The translations under genes were made by a program, and so were the position numbers. A model generated the notes under the pieces. That model was not told where the DNA came from and ran no database searches. It worked only from the letters and a program-made list of their open reading frames with translations. DNA of 64,000 nucleotides from Pseudomonadota bacterium (GTDB lineage Bacteria > Pseudomonadota > Alphaproteobacteria > Rhizobiales > Hyphomicrobiaceae). Location of the stretch: NCBI GenBank assembly GCA_018242215.1, contig JAFECG010000018.1, positions 62,001-126,000 of the forward strand. The letters are read 5' to 3'. Below, one piece after another: positions 55,167 to 64,000 of the stretch (position 1 is its first letter; the number at the start of each line of letters is the position of its first letter).

Positions 55167-56420
55167 ATGGGGGCTTTGCGTTTTCTAGCCTTGGGCTTTG
55201 CTGTGTGCATCGCCCTCACGGGCGCTGTCGAGGCTGACGAGCTCGTTCTACCTTATACGTGCACAATGGATAGGGGCGCTCCACACCTCACCCCGTCCGA
55301 GCCTATGACCTATTCTATCATCGGACCGCGCCAGGACATGCCGTTCACGGCCTGCGGCTCCTCGGCTGCCTGGACCTGCGAGACGATGATGGTCCACAAG
55401 TTCATGATCTCATGTGGGGGCGAGCACGTGCTCTGGGCGCGCGTCGCGGCCTCTGCACGGTCGCTCGGGATCGCGTCGCCGGACCGGCTGCCGGCGGGAT
55501 ATGCTCCGGTCAGCAAGCTCCATGGCCGCTTCGTTCTTCCCGGTTTCGGAAAAACGACCACGATGCCCCGCGTTTCGTCTGAGCTGCTCTCTCCCGACGC
55601 TGTCATCGCACCCCCTGCGCCGCGCCCGGAAACGGAGGCCGCACCGTGGGTTACGGTCGTCGATCCGGTTTCCGCGCCGACGGCGTCTGGAGGAGCGCTC
55701 AAGGTCGCGGGCGTGATTTCGACGCTTTTGGCCTCGTTGTTGGCTGCGTGCCTGGTCCTTGTCCGGCGGCGGCAGCTTGCGCTGTTTGAATTTCCGACGG
55801 TGGCTGCGGGCGGATCGACTCTGGCCCGCCTGTGGGAATTTGCAGCCGCTTCATTTTCGGCTTTTCGCCAGGGCACGGAGAATTGGCGCCGGGCATCGAC
55901 GGGTTCTAACGGATCCGGCGGCAAAACTTCCGAGGAGCTCGGGCCGGTTCGTGCCCGGTTGCATGAAACCGAGCTTTTCGTTTCGCTTCTTCCGAGCGAT
56001 CTCTTGCTGCGCGACGTCCTGACGTCGGAACTCGACGGCCTTCATGACCGCATTGCGGACCTGGAGCGGCGCTCCGATCAATTGGGGCCGGAGCGGTACA
56101 AGCTGGCGATCCGTACGGTCATTCGCGATCTCGACCGAATTGCGCGCATCGCGCAGGGCGCAATGCCGGCCTCCGAGGAGTCCCGCCCTGCTTTCCCCGA
56201 ACCCGATGCCCCGACAACGACGTTCGAAGCTTACAGAATTCTCGGTCTCAATCCCGATGCCCCCGACGCGGCGGTCAAGAAAATCGTGGATGCTTTGAGG
56301 ATGTCCTGGCATCCGGACCACGCACGCGACGAGGCCGATCGGAGGTACCGCGAACAGCGGATCAAGCAGATCAATGCGGCTTGGGATCTCTTGAAAACGA
56401 GACCGGCAGAAGCGGCCTAG
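55167..56420 (+). CDS. membrane-anchored protein with exported Cys-rich domain and cytoplasmic J domain
   Basis: 417 residues from the ATG at 55167, which has GGGGGC seven bases upstream; a GTG at 55161 is too close to that site. A signal peptide (residues 1-24) is followed by an exported segment with paired Cys (YTCTMDRGAP, FTACGSSAAWTCET, FMISCGGEHV) and a Pro-rich spacer. A membrane helix lies at about 175-198. The cytoplasmic part has a charged helical stretch and ends in a J domain (TFEAYRILGLNPDAPDAAVK) with HPD at about 382-384. It should recruit a DnaK-type chaperone to the membrane. I know no characterised homologue. Confidence 0.75.
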   Translation: MGALRFLALGFAVCIALTGAVEADELVLPYTCTMDRGAPHLTPSEPMTYSIIGPRQDMPFTACGSSAAWTCETMMVHKFMISCGGEHVLWARVAASARSLGIASPDRLPAGYAPVSKLHGRFVLPGFGKTTTMPRVSSELLSPDAVIAPPAPRPETEAAPWVTVVDPVSAPTASGGALKVAGVISTLLASLLAACLVLVRRRQLALFEFPTVAAGGSTLARLWEFAAASFSAFRQGTENWRRASTGSNGSGGKTSEELGPVRARLHETELFVSLLPSDLLLRDVLTSELDGLHDRIADLERRSDQLGPERYKLAIRTVIRDLDRIARIAQGAMPASEESRPAFPEPDAPTTTFEAYRILGLNPDAPDAAVKKIVDALRMSWHPDHARDEADRRYREQRIKQINAAWDLLKTRPAEAA

Positions 56421-56503
56421 GTCGGCTCCTAAAGACATGAACGGCACTGCTCCAGGGCGATGCCGTTCATTCGAGTCCAAGTGCTATGCTGTTCTTGGTC
56501 TTC

Positions 56504-56704
56504 TCAGGACGAATAGCGATGAGCGACCGGGAGATTGCGAATTTCCTCCTCGGTCAGCGGTTGTTGCGTTTCAGTCAGCTCATATTTCCGCCGGTTCGCC
56601 CGGCTGAGGTCACGCTGTGCACCAACGCGTCGCGTCAGGACTTCCCCGTCCTTCCCGCGCACGACGCCAATCTTACCCCTTAGAGGAAAGCGGTAAGTGC
56701 TCAT
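56504..56704 (-). CDS. small hypothetical protein, 66 aa
   Basis: AAAGGAG lies eight bases before the ATG, a strong ribosome binding site. The product is highly charged and soluble: MSTYRFPLRGKIGVVRGKDG, then RDLSRANRRKYELTETQQPL and TEEEIRNLPVAHRYSS. The first 25 residues look like two short beta strands (GKIGVVRGKDGEVLTRR). No family is recognised. It lies between the convergent J-domain gene and the helicase gene, with its own upstream region of 274 bases. Confidence 0.6.
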   Translation of the reverse strand: MSTYRFPLRGKIGVVRGKDGEVLTRRVGAQRDLSRANRRKYELTETQQPLTEEEIRNLPVAHRYSS

Positions 56705-56978
56705 GGATAGCTCCTTTCAAGGACTCTACCCTCCCAAACAAAGATTCCCCGTTCCGGTTTCCTGCTTCCGCAAGTTTTTTTTCAAATTGTTTCAAATGCT
56801 TACGGCGCAAGACATGCGTCATCAGCCGGTGACGTGCCGGCATCGCAAAGACTTACAGCAGCTGATGAACCCCCACAGCTCAACGAGCCAAAGGAGTGTA
56901 TGCCTTGAAATTACGGCGATATGAAGAAACAGGCGGCGAGAATTGGACGCCTAGCGAGCATTAACTATAGCTTTTCCG
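56705..56978. other. AT-rich intergenic region with a possible 19-codon ORF
   Basis: This gap separates the 66-aa gene from the end of the helicase gene. It is clearly richer in A and T than its neighbours and contains T- and A-runs near 56770-56795. AAAGGAG near 56892 stands before a TTG at 56905 that opens a 19-codon frame ending at 56964 (MKLRRYEETGGENWTPSEH), too short to call as a gene. No tRNA or repeat was found. Confidence 0.35.
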
Positions 56979-59429
56979 TCATACAACGTCAACAAAACTG
57001 GCGACCACACGCTTCGTCGAACCGTCGTCGAAATCGATCGTCAGCTTGTTCCCATCGACGAGTGTCACAGTCCCAAGGCCGAACTTTTCATGTCGGACGC
57101 GCGTGCCTGATGTGAACGACGGTGCATTCGCTGTCGATGCCGCAACAAGCTCGCCTTCGAGCGTCAGCGGACCTCGGGAAGACCTTTTCTTTTTCTGATC
57201 GCTTCTGCTCCACGATTGCTGGGCGCGTTGCCAGCCAGGGGTATTGTAGCTCGATTTGAATGGTTCCGAGCTTCCCATGCGATCGAAGCGACTTGGGCCA
57301 AAAGCCCCTCCGAAGCCAAACGGGTTCTGGCGTCCGCCATATGGCATCTCGCTCTCGACCACTTCCACAGTCGGCTCAGGAAGCTCGTCAACGAACCGGG
57401 ACGGCAATGCGGACTGATAAAGCCCGTGCGTGCGCCGGTTCTGGGCAAAGGAAATCTTGGCGCGCCGTTTGGCGCGGGTCAGACCGACGTAGGCAAGACG
57501 GCGCTCTTCCTCGAGACCGGCCTTGCCGCTTTCGTCCAGCGAACGCTGGTGCGGAAAGAGGCCTTCTTCCCATCCGGGCAGGAAAACGATGCCGAATTCC
57601 AGGCCTTTAGCCGCGTGGAGCGTCATCAGCGACACGCGATCGCCGTCGCTGCCCTGGTCGGCATCCATGACCAGCGACACGTGCTCGAGGAAGCCCTGCA
57701 GCGTGTCGAAGTCGTGCATGAAGCGGACGAGTTCTTTCAAGTTCTCCAGACGGGACTGCGATTGGGGGCTCTTGTCGGCCTGCCACATCGCGGTATAGCC
57801 GGATTCATCAAGGATGAGTTCGGCAAGATCAGTGTGGCGCATGTGGTCGAGATTTCCGCGCCAGCGCTCGAATGACTGGGTCAGATCGAACAGAGATTTT
57901 CGGGCTTTCGGGGTCAGCTCATCGGTTTCGATGATCTCACGAGCGGCCTGATATAGCGGGATTGCGCGGGCGCGGGCCAGCTCGTGAATGCGCTTGATCG
58001 TCGTGTCGCCAAGGCCGCGTTTTGGTACGTTGACGATGCGTTCGAATTTGAGGTCGTTTGCCGGGTTGGCGACGACATCGAGATAGGCGATCGCGTCCTT
58101 GATTTCCTGGCGCTCATAGAAGCGCGGGCCACCGATGACGCGATAGGGCAGGCCAAGCGTGATGAAGCGATCTTCGATGGCGCGCATCTGCGAGGAGGCG
58201 CGCACCAGAACGGCCATGTCGTTCAGCGGTTCGTGGGTGCGCTGAAGATTCTCGATGTCCTCGCCGATCGCGCGGGCCTCGGCTTCGTCGTCCCAGAAAT
58301 TCGCGACGCTGACTTTCGCGCCTGAGGCGCCATCGGTAAAAAGCGTTTTTCCGAGTCGGCCTTCGTTCTTGGCGATGAGACCCGAGGCGGCGGCAAGAAT
58401 ATTGGCCGTTGACCGGTAGTTGCGTTCGAGGCGGATCACCTTGGCGCCTGGAAAATCCTTCTCAAACCTCAGGATATTGTCGACCTCAGCACCGCGCCAG
58501 CCATAGATGGACTGATCATCGTCGCCGACGCAGCAGATGTTCGGCGAACCTTGCGCCAGCAGCCGAAGCCAGAGGTATTGGGCGACGTTGGTGTCCTGAT
58601 ACTCGTCCACGAGAATGTAGCGAAAGCGGCGGTGATAATCCGCCAGGATGTCCGGATGCAGGCGGAACAATCTGATGCATTCAAGAAGCAGATCGCCGAA
58701 GTCGCAGGCATTGAGATCTTTGAGACGTGCCTGATAGGCGGCGTAAAGCGTCGCGCCCTTTCCGGCGGCAAACGCGAATGATTCTCCGTCCGGAACTTTG
58801 TCTGGCGTCAGACCGCGGTTCTTCCAGCTGTCGATCAGGCCGGCAAGCTGGCGGGCGGGCCAGCGGTCCTTATCTATGCCGGCCGCTTCAATCACCTGTT
58901 TCAGAAGGCGGACCTGGTCGTCGTCATCGAGGATCGTGAAGCCGGGCTTCAGATCGACGAGTTCGACATGACGGCGAAGAATCTTGACGCCGATCGAATG
59001 GAACGTTCCGAGCCACTGCATGCCTTCGAGCGTGCCGCCGATCAATGATCCGATTCGCTCACGCATTTCGCGTGCGGCCTTGTTCGTGAAGGTCACGGCG
59101 AGGATTTGCGACGGGTAGGCGCGGCCAGTCGCCAGGATATGGGCGATGCGTGTCGTCAGAACGCGGGTTTTGCCGGTTCCGGCTCCGGCCAGGACAAGAA
59201 GCGGCCCTTCGGTCGTCTCGACGGCTTCGCGCTGCTCGGGATTGAGGCCTTCCAAATATGTCGGTTGCCCGCGGGAAGCCGCGACGGCGCGCGCCGAAAT
59301 CGACAAGCCGCTCTTCACGTCCCGGCGCTGTTGCGCAGCGGGTGCTTCGGGAAGATCGAACGGCGGCTCGTCATCGTCGTGCGGCAAATCTCCGCCGCCG
59401 GCTGCATCCGGCTTCTGAATCGATGTCAT
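56979..59429 (-). CDS. uvrD: ATP-dependent DNA helicase UvrD/PcrA (superfamily 1)
   Basis: 816 residues from the ATG at 59429, before an acidic 60-residue N-terminal tail. Helicase motifs are complete: Walker A AGAGTGKTR at 81-89, AVTFTNKAAREMRERI, YILVDEYQDTNVAQY, CVGDDDQSIYGWRGAEV, RLERNYRSTANIL, MTLHAAKGLEFGIVFLPGWE and RRLAYVGLTRAKRRAKI. A flexible Gly/Ser-rich linker leads to the C-terminal Tudor-like domain (GTRVRHEKFGLGTVTLVDGN), which contacts RNA polymerase in relatives. It unwinds DNA in repair and clears transcription conflicts. It is divergent from the AsmA gene. Confidence 0.96.
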   Translation of the reverse strand: MTSIQKPDAAGGGDLPHDDDEPPFDLPEAPAAQQRRDVKSGLSISARAVAASRGQPTYLEGLNPEQREAVETTEGPLLVLAGAGTGKTRVLTTRIAHILATGRAYPSQILAVTFTNKAAREMRERIGSLIGGTLEGMQWLGTFHSIGVKILRRHVELVDLKPGFTILDDDDQVRLLKQVIEAAGIDKDRWPARQLAGLIDSWKNRGLTPDKVPDGESFAFAAGKGATLYAAYQARLKDLNACDFGDLLLECIRLFRLHPDILADYHRRFRYILVDEYQDTNVAQYLWLRLLAQGSPNICCVGDDDQSIYGWRGAEVDNILRFEKDFPGAKVIRLERNYRSTANILAAASGLIAKNEGRLGKTLFTDGASGAKVSVANFWDDEAEARAIGEDIENLQRTHEPLNDMAVLVRASSQMRAIEDRFITLGLPYRVIGGPRFYERQEIKDAIAYLDVVANPANDLKFERIVNVPKRGLGDTTIKRIHELARARAIPLYQAAREIIETDELTPKARKSLFDLTQSFERWRGNLDHMRHTDLAELILDESGYTAMWQADKSPQSQSRLENLKELVRFMHDFDTLQGFLEHVSLVMDADQGSDGDRVSLMTLHAAKGLEFGIVFLPGWEEGLFPHQRSLDESGKAGLEEERRLAYVGLTRAKRRAKISFAQNRRTHGLYQSALPSRFVDELPEPTVEVVESEMPYGGRQNPFGFGGAFGPSRFDRMGSSEPFKSSYNTPGWQRAQQSWSRSDQKKKRSSRGPLTLEGELVAASTANAPSFTSGTRVRHEKFGLGTVTLVDGNKLTIDFDDGSTKRVVASFVDVV

Positions 59430-59665
59430 GGAACTCAGGTAAACCACCGTAGCTGATCGTACAACCAGGGCGGCGCTGCGCCGCGCCTTCGAGCAACAGC
59501 AAACCGAAATGGGACCCAAAAATCGTCAAACGCCTGGAAATGAGCCAAATTTCGAGTTCAGAGTATAGGGCGGCCGTGCCATATATATGCATGCGGCGAG
59601 GACGTTGCTCCGATCACGTCCGCTGGTGGTGCTTTGCGTGGCGAGCGCGGCTCTTAGAGACGTTC

Positions 59666-62600
59666 ATGAACAACGGGCTTTTATTTCTTGGCGCGCTTCT
59701 CGTCGCTATTCTTGCGGCGCTTTTCGCCGTCCCCAATTTTATCGACTGGAACAGCTACCGCGGTGTCTTCGAGGAAGAGGCTTCGAAGGTTCTGGGCCGT
59801 GAGGTTCGGGTCGGCGGGTCGGTCAACCTCAAATTTCTGCCCGTTCCTTATGTCCGGTTCGAGAAGGTTCGCATCGCCAACCTGACCGGCCAGACCGGGG
59901 AGCCGTTTGTTCGGGCCGATAGCTTCACGATGTGGCTTTCGGGGCCGGCCCTGCTGCGGGGTGTCTTCGAGGCGAGCCAAATCGAACTCGAAAAACCTGT
60001 GCTTACCCTTTCGGTCGACGACAAGGGCGTCGGCAACTGGACACGGCTTGAACTCAGGCCCGGAGATTTGCCCTTCGTTCCGCGTGACGTTGCGTTGCGG
60101 TCGGTACAAATTACCGACGGCGCGGTGTCACTCTACAATGCGGCATCCGAGCGTGTCGCAACTGTCGACGGCATCGACGGCGACCTGTCGGCAGACAGTC
60201 TCACCGGGCCATTCCGGTTCAAGGGATCGGTTTCCTGGTCGGGCACCGAGCACGAGGTCAAATTCGCGACGGACGTCCCCGGGAGCGATGGCGCATTCGC
60301 CCTTAAGCTTTCGGCTCGGGCCGATCGGTCGCCCAGCGTGTTCATGCTCGACGGACGCGTCTCCAATCTGAACGACAAGACGACATTCAAGGGCCGCTGG
60401 ACAGGCAAAATCCAGGTGCCTGGGGTCGATACGGGGCCGGCGATCGGTAAGGGGCCGCCGCTGCTCGATCTCAGGTCCGACGTCACTGCGGACGGCCTTG
60501 GGGCAAAGATCCAGAATCTCGCGCTGACGCTCGACAACGCGGCAGCGCCGCAAACGATCGATGGCTCCGCCGTCGCGACGTGGACAGCTTCACCGCGTCT
60601 CGATCTCGTGCTCAATTCCAAGTGGCTCGATGTCGATTGGCTGGCTGGAGCGGGGCAAGGCAGCGCATCGTTCGCGAAGCTCCGGCAACTCGCGCTCGGC
60701 CTGATGCAATCCGTTGCGGGTGACACGACGGCATCCGCAAAGATCAATCTCGAGCAGGTGAAGATCGGCGGCGAGAATGCGGGCGGCCTTTCGGTCGATG
60801 CGGATCGGCAAGGCAGCGTCACGCATCTCAAGACCTTCAAGATCAGTTTGCCCGGAGGTTCGCGGCTCGATCTCGCGGGTGATCTCAAGACGCGCGGCGG
60901 CAAATTCAGCTTCGCGGGGAACGGCTTTATTGGCGGCAGCAGCTTTGGCCGCTTCAAGGCTTGGGCCGACAAGTCCGGCATTCCGTTGGATATCGATGCC
61001 GACGGGCCCTACTCAGGCGCGGGCAAGCTCGATATCGACGACAAGCGGCTTTTTCTGACGGCGGCGTCAGGAGACATTTCTGGCCGTGCGCTCGCGGGCG
61101 AGTTCAAGATCACGCACGACGATCGTGAGCGATTGGACGTGACGTTGCAGGCCGAGGATCTCGACACGCACCAAGTCTTTCCAAAAATTGCCGCGGCACT
61201 TCGCGCGGAATTTCGAATGGCGCTCGGTCTGGCGCCGAAAGCCGATGATGCGCAATCCGAGAAGGAATTACCGGCGGATGTCCGGCTCCGCCTCATCGCG
61301 GGCAGGCTGATCGACGGAAACGACACCTATCGTGACATTGATGTCTCGTTCGCAATGGATGGGCGGAAGATGACATTGCCCGTTGCGAAGCTCACGACCG
61401 AAAGCGGCCTGATAATCGGGCTCGAGGGTGGAATCCAATTGCGCGATAGCGGGCCAGTCGGGTCCGTGGCCTATGACGTCGTTGGATCGACGCCGGATGC
61501 GATGCACGATCTCGTCCGTAAGGCCGGTCTTCTGGCCATCATCGGAGAGGAGCGTCTCACCGGCCTGAAAGACGGCAAGATCGCCGGACTGGTTCAGATC
61601 GGGCTCAGAGCTCCAAAGACGACGGACGTGACCTTCAACGGTGTGCTCAATGGTTCACCGCTCGATGGCCGCGCCGAGTTCGACGGCGGGTTCGAAAGCT
61701 GGCGGTCGCAGCCGAGCAGATTCATGGCGACGCTCGATTCGCCTACACTCTCCGCGCTTCTCGCGACGCTCGGACGCGCGGCGGACGATAATGTGGGAGC
61801 TGCACAGCCGGCGCGGCTTTCGGTGCTCGCGGCCGGGACATTGGGGTCGAGTTCGGAAGCGCAATCCGAAATTTCGTCGAAAGACTTCGACATGCGCTTT
61901 CAAGGGCGCGCGCAATGGCCGGATCGCTCTGATCTGGCCCTCAATGGCTCCGTCGACATCAAGGCTGATGAAGCCACAGACGCTCTGGCGCTTGCGGGGT
62001 TCTCTTTACCTGCTGGAGCTGACGGCATCGCAGCCCGCGGTGCCCTGGATGTGCGTCGCGACAGAGGCACTTGGAGCATTGCCGCCCACGATTTTGCTTT
62101 CGGGAGCTCGAAGTTTTCCGGCGACGTTACTATGACGTCGGACGCGGAAACGGGCGCGGCGCGGATCAGCGGCACTCTTCTGGCCGATCGCATTGCTGTT
62201 CCAGGTCTCTTGGCTGGTCTATCCCACACTGCCGCGAAGACGCCGCCGGATACCGATGCGAACCGAAAGGGCGAGGTGGCCGAGGCGACTCCGGTTTGGC
62301 CTGAGGGGCTTTTCGATTTCGCGACTCTCGGGAATACGAACGCGACCCTGAAAGTCGCTTTCAAGTCGCTTGCGTTCCGCGATGCTTTTGCGACCGGGGA
62401 GGGCACGATGACCGTCGCTCTTGCCCCCGGAAAACTTACGATCAGCGATCTCACCGCCGCTGCCGCGGGCGGGAAGCTGTTGGGGCAAGCAAGTCTTGAG
62501 AAAGTCTCGAACGGTGTCGCACTCGCGGCCGATTTGAAAGTCGACAAGGCGGAACTCTCCAGTGTCAATGCGGCCGGGAGGGGGCTCGCGAACGCTGATC

Positions 62601-63634
62601 TTCATGCCGAAGCACGGGCGCAAAGTGCTGCCGGACTTTTCGCCGTCATGGCTGGATCGGGTACGTTGAAACTTGTCGACGCGGACGTTTCGGGCCCCTC
62701 GCCATCGACCGCCGCTGAGGTCGTCGACAAGGTGCTCAATGGCAAGGTTCAGAACGATCCGCAGGTCGTCGCGGGCGAACTCGTTTCGGCGGTTGGCACA
62801 TCCAAAATGGCGCTCGGCAATCGGGACTTCCCCATCTCGCTGTTGGACGGGTCGCTGAAGCTCGGTGGAATCGATCTTCAAAACGCTGACGGTAAAGTCG
62901 AAGGAACGGCGACTGCGGATCTCACCACGCTTGATATGAGCGCGTCTTTTCAATTGACCTCCGTTGTCCGGCCGCTGGCAGCGCCAGCTGTTCCGTTGCC
63001 AAACCGGAAATCCACGCCGCCAAAGGGACCATTGCCGCCCGCGATTGTCCTCTATGACGGGCAGCTCGGTCACCTCGCAGCGACGACCGTGAGCGCCGAC
63101 GTCGGCGATCTGCAGCGCGAGCTGATCGTGCGGCAGATGGAGCGCAATGTCGAAGAACTCGAACAGGCCCGTCGTGCCGATGAGGAGCGAGTTCGTCTGG
63201 AGAAGGAGCGCAAGAAGAAAGAAGCCGCCGATCGCGCCGCCGCCCAAGCCAAGGCCATGCAGCAATTGCCGCCGGTCATTCCGGACTCGGCAGGGACAGC
63301 GAATTCTCCTTCCGGCGCCAACGGCGCGAGGCCCGATGGGACGTCCGATCAGCCGATGAATTCACAGGGACCAGCGAATTCCAGCGACGCCACTCCAGGG
63401 AATACCATTCTGACTCCCAAGATTTCCGTCGAGCCGCTGCCGCCATCAGAGACGCCAAACGGTCAACAGAGTGACGCTGGCCAGGTTATCGCAATCGATC
63501 CGCAAACGGGATTGCCGGTCGCCAATCCCACGCCCGTCGCGAAGCCGTCTGTCGTTCGACCGTCGCCAGCGAAAGCCGCACAACGCAGGACGTCGTCCGA
63601 CGAGGTCATGAGAACCCTGCGCGGGCTTCCGTAA
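59666..63634 (+). CDS. large AsmA-family protein
   Basis: 1322 residues from the ATG at 59666; an earlier start at 59540 would put 42 unrelated residues before the membrane helix. One N-terminal helix (LLFLGALLVAILAALFAVPN) anchors a very long periplasmic body with the AsmA beginning NWNSYRGVF-like (FIDWNSYRGVFEEEASKVLG) and repeated beta-rich segments such as LDLAGDLKTRGGKFSFAGNG. The AsmA C-terminal core lies near 900-1110 (DLTAAAAGGKLLGQASLEKV). A charged coil (ERVRLEKERKKKEAADRA) and a Pro/Ser-rich tail of about 120 residues end the protein. Relatives carry phospholipids toward the outer membrane; this one's role is not shown. Confidence 0.88.
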   Translation: MNNGLLFLGALLVAILAALFAVPNFIDWNSYRGVFEEEASKVLGREVRVGGSVNLKFLPVPYVRFEKVRIANLTGQTGEPFVRADSFTMWLSGPALLRGVFEASQIELEKPVLTLSVDDKGVGNWTRLELRPGDLPFVPRDVALRSVQITDGAVSLYNAASERVATVDGIDGDLSADSLTGPFRFKGSVSWSGTEHEVKFATDVPGSDGAFALKLSARADRSPSVFMLDGRVSNLNDKTTFKGRWTGKIQVPGVDTGPAIGKGPPLLDLRSDVTADGLGAKIQNLALTLDNAAAPQTIDGSAVATWTASPRLDLVLNSKWLDVDWLAGAGQGSASFAKLRQLALGLMQSVAGDTTASAKINLEQVKIGGENAGGLSVDADRQGSVTHLKTFKISLPGGSRLDLAGDLKTRGGKFSFAGNGFIGGSSFGRFKAWADKSGIPLDIDADGPYSGAGKLDIDDKRLFLTAASGDISGRALAGEFKITHDDRERLDVTLQAEDLDTHQVFPKIAAALRAEFRMALGLAPKADDAQSEKELPADVRLRLIAGRLIDGNDTYRDIDVSFAMDGRKMTLPVAKLTTESGLIIGLEGGIQLRDSGPVGSVAYDVVGSTPDAMHDLVRKAGLLAIIGEERLTGLKDGKIAGLVQIGLRAPKTTDVTFNGVLNGSPLDGRAEFDGGFESWRSQPSRFMATLDSPTLSALLATLGRAADDNVGAAQPARLSVLAAGTLGSSSEAQSEISSKDFDMRFQGRAQWPDRSDLALNGSVDIKADEATDALALAGFSLPAGADGIAARGALDVRRDRGTWSIAAHDFAFGSSKFSGDVTMTSDAETGAARISGTLLADRIAVPGLLAGLSHTAAKTPPDTDANRKGEVAEATPVWPEGLFDFATLGNTNATLKVAFKSLAFRDAFATGEGTMTVALAPGKLTISDLTAAAAGGKLLGQASLEKVSNGVALAADLKVDKAELSSVNAAGRGLANADLHAEARAQSAAGLFAVMAGSGTLKLVDADVSGPSPSTAAEVVDKVLNGKVQNDPQVVAGELVSAVGTSKMALGNRDFPISLLDGSLKLGGIDLQNADGKVEGTATADLTTLDMSASFQLTSVVRPLAAPAVPLPNRKSTPPKGPLPPAIVLYDGQLGHLAATTVSADVGDLQRELIVRQMERNVEELEQARRADEERVRLEKERKKKEAADRAAAQAKAMQQLPPVIPDSAGTANSPSGANGARPDGTSDQPMNSQGPANSSDATPGNTILTPKISVEPLPPSETPNGQQSDAGQVIAIDPQTGLPVANPTPVAKPSVVRPSPAKAAQRRTSSDEVMRTLRGLP

Positions 63635-63671
63635 GACTATTTTCTCAGATTTTTACGTTTCTCGCTCCGGC

Positions 63672-64000
63672 TCAGTTGTCGTCCATCTTGAGGGCGTTGA
63701 TGAACGCCTCCTGAGGAATTTCGACTTTGCCGAATTCGCGCATCTTCTTCTTGCCCGCTTTCTGCTTGTCGAGCAGCTTGCGCTTACGAGTGATGTCGCC
63801 GCCGTAGCATTTCGCGAGCACGTCCTTCCTCAGAGCGCGGATGGTTTCGCGGGCGATGACCTTGGCGCCGATTGCGGCCTGGATCGGAATCTGGAAGAGG
63901 TGCGCCGGAATGAGTTCCTTAAGCTTCTCGCACATCGAACGGCCGCGGCTTTCGGCGCGTGAGCGATGTACGATAATCGAAAGCGCATCGACCGGCTCGC
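63672..64000 (-). CDS. lepA: elongation factor 4 (LepA), C-terminal part
   Basis: The gene runs in from the right edge: 108 residues are visible, starting [20 protein letters not shown] and continuing through [40 protein letters not shown] and [20 protein letters not shown], to the stop at 63672-63674. This is the highly conserved LepA C-terminal domain, which binds the ribosome. The GTPase domains lie outside the window. It converges on the AsmA gene, with 37 bases between them and no clear terminator. Confidence 0.96.
   Translation of the reverse strand, partial: EPVDALSIIVHRSRAESRGRSMCEKLKELIPAHLFQIPIQAAIGAKVIARETIRALRKDVLAKCYGGDITRKRKLLDKQKAGKKKMREFGKVEIPQEAFINALKMDDN

Overview
The window looks like a chromosome segment of an alphaproteobacterium of the order Hyphomicrobiales, most plausibly Hyphomicrobium or a close relative. 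The evidence is the gene content and order: a full dcw (division and cell wall) cluster running into lpxC, bamD and ligA; alphaproteobacterial families such as DUF2852, DUF2189, CHCC zinc-finger and extensin-like proteins; a high-GC base composition; and one exact CtrA-type site. The genus is inference from style, not from a marker gene. No phage, transposase, CRISPR array, tRNA or rRNA was found.

Layout. 1-5333: the 3' end of creA, two small unknown genes, a YdeP-type molybdoenzyme and a periplasmic glucan biosynthesis protein. 5760-10141: a GAF-GGDEF-EAL protein and a two-gene operon, glutaryl-CoA dehydrogenase plus class III CoA-transferase, for glutarate/lysine catabolism. 10320-14654: a glutamine amidotransferase, MarC, a Nudix hydrolase, an FAD monooxygenase, a CHCC zinc-finger protein and an alpha/beta hydrolase. 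15113-20891: envelope and stress genes, namely an extensin-like lipoprotein behind a CtrA box, a TetR regulator with a candidate operator before tandem DUF2852-type genes, a TerB/J-domain protein overlapping an AmpD-type amidase, and a phosphoethanolamine transferase. 21032-26314: a secreted pentapeptide-repeat protein, a Cys-rich exported protein, a fused EutB-EutC ethanolamine ammonia-lyase, the RNase P RNA gene with a clear promoter, and a DUF2189 membrane protein.

26571-50409 is the core of the window: mraZ-rsmH-ftsL-ftsI-murE-murF-mraY-murD-ftsW-murG-murC-murB-ddl-ftsQ-ftsA-ftsZ, then lpxC-bamD-ligA, all on the plus strand. It encodes the cytoplasmic route to lipid II (MurB to MurG, Ddl, MraY), the septal machinery (FtsW/I/L/Q/A/Z), the committed step of lipid A synthesis and outer-membrane protein assembly. 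The mraZ leader carries a three-unit MraZ-type operator, a near-CtrA site and a large hairpin. A repeat-like sequence separates murB from ddl, a strong hairpin lies between ftsA and ftsZ, and recN, often found between bamD and ligA in related genomes, is absent.

50427-64000: a 59-aa protein with a strong ribosome binding site, aminopeptidase P, prmA, a DUF3754 (TMEM143-type) protein, a membrane-anchored J-domain protein, a 66-aa protein, the UvrD/PcrA helicase, a large AsmA-family protein, and the C-terminal end of lepA at the edge.

No clearly new multi-gene system is visible. The best leads are regulatory structure around the division genes (mraZ leader, ftsA-ftsZ hairpin, CtrA box), the EutBC fusion, the single-pass J-domain protein, the TetR/DUF2852 module, and two or three very small genes.
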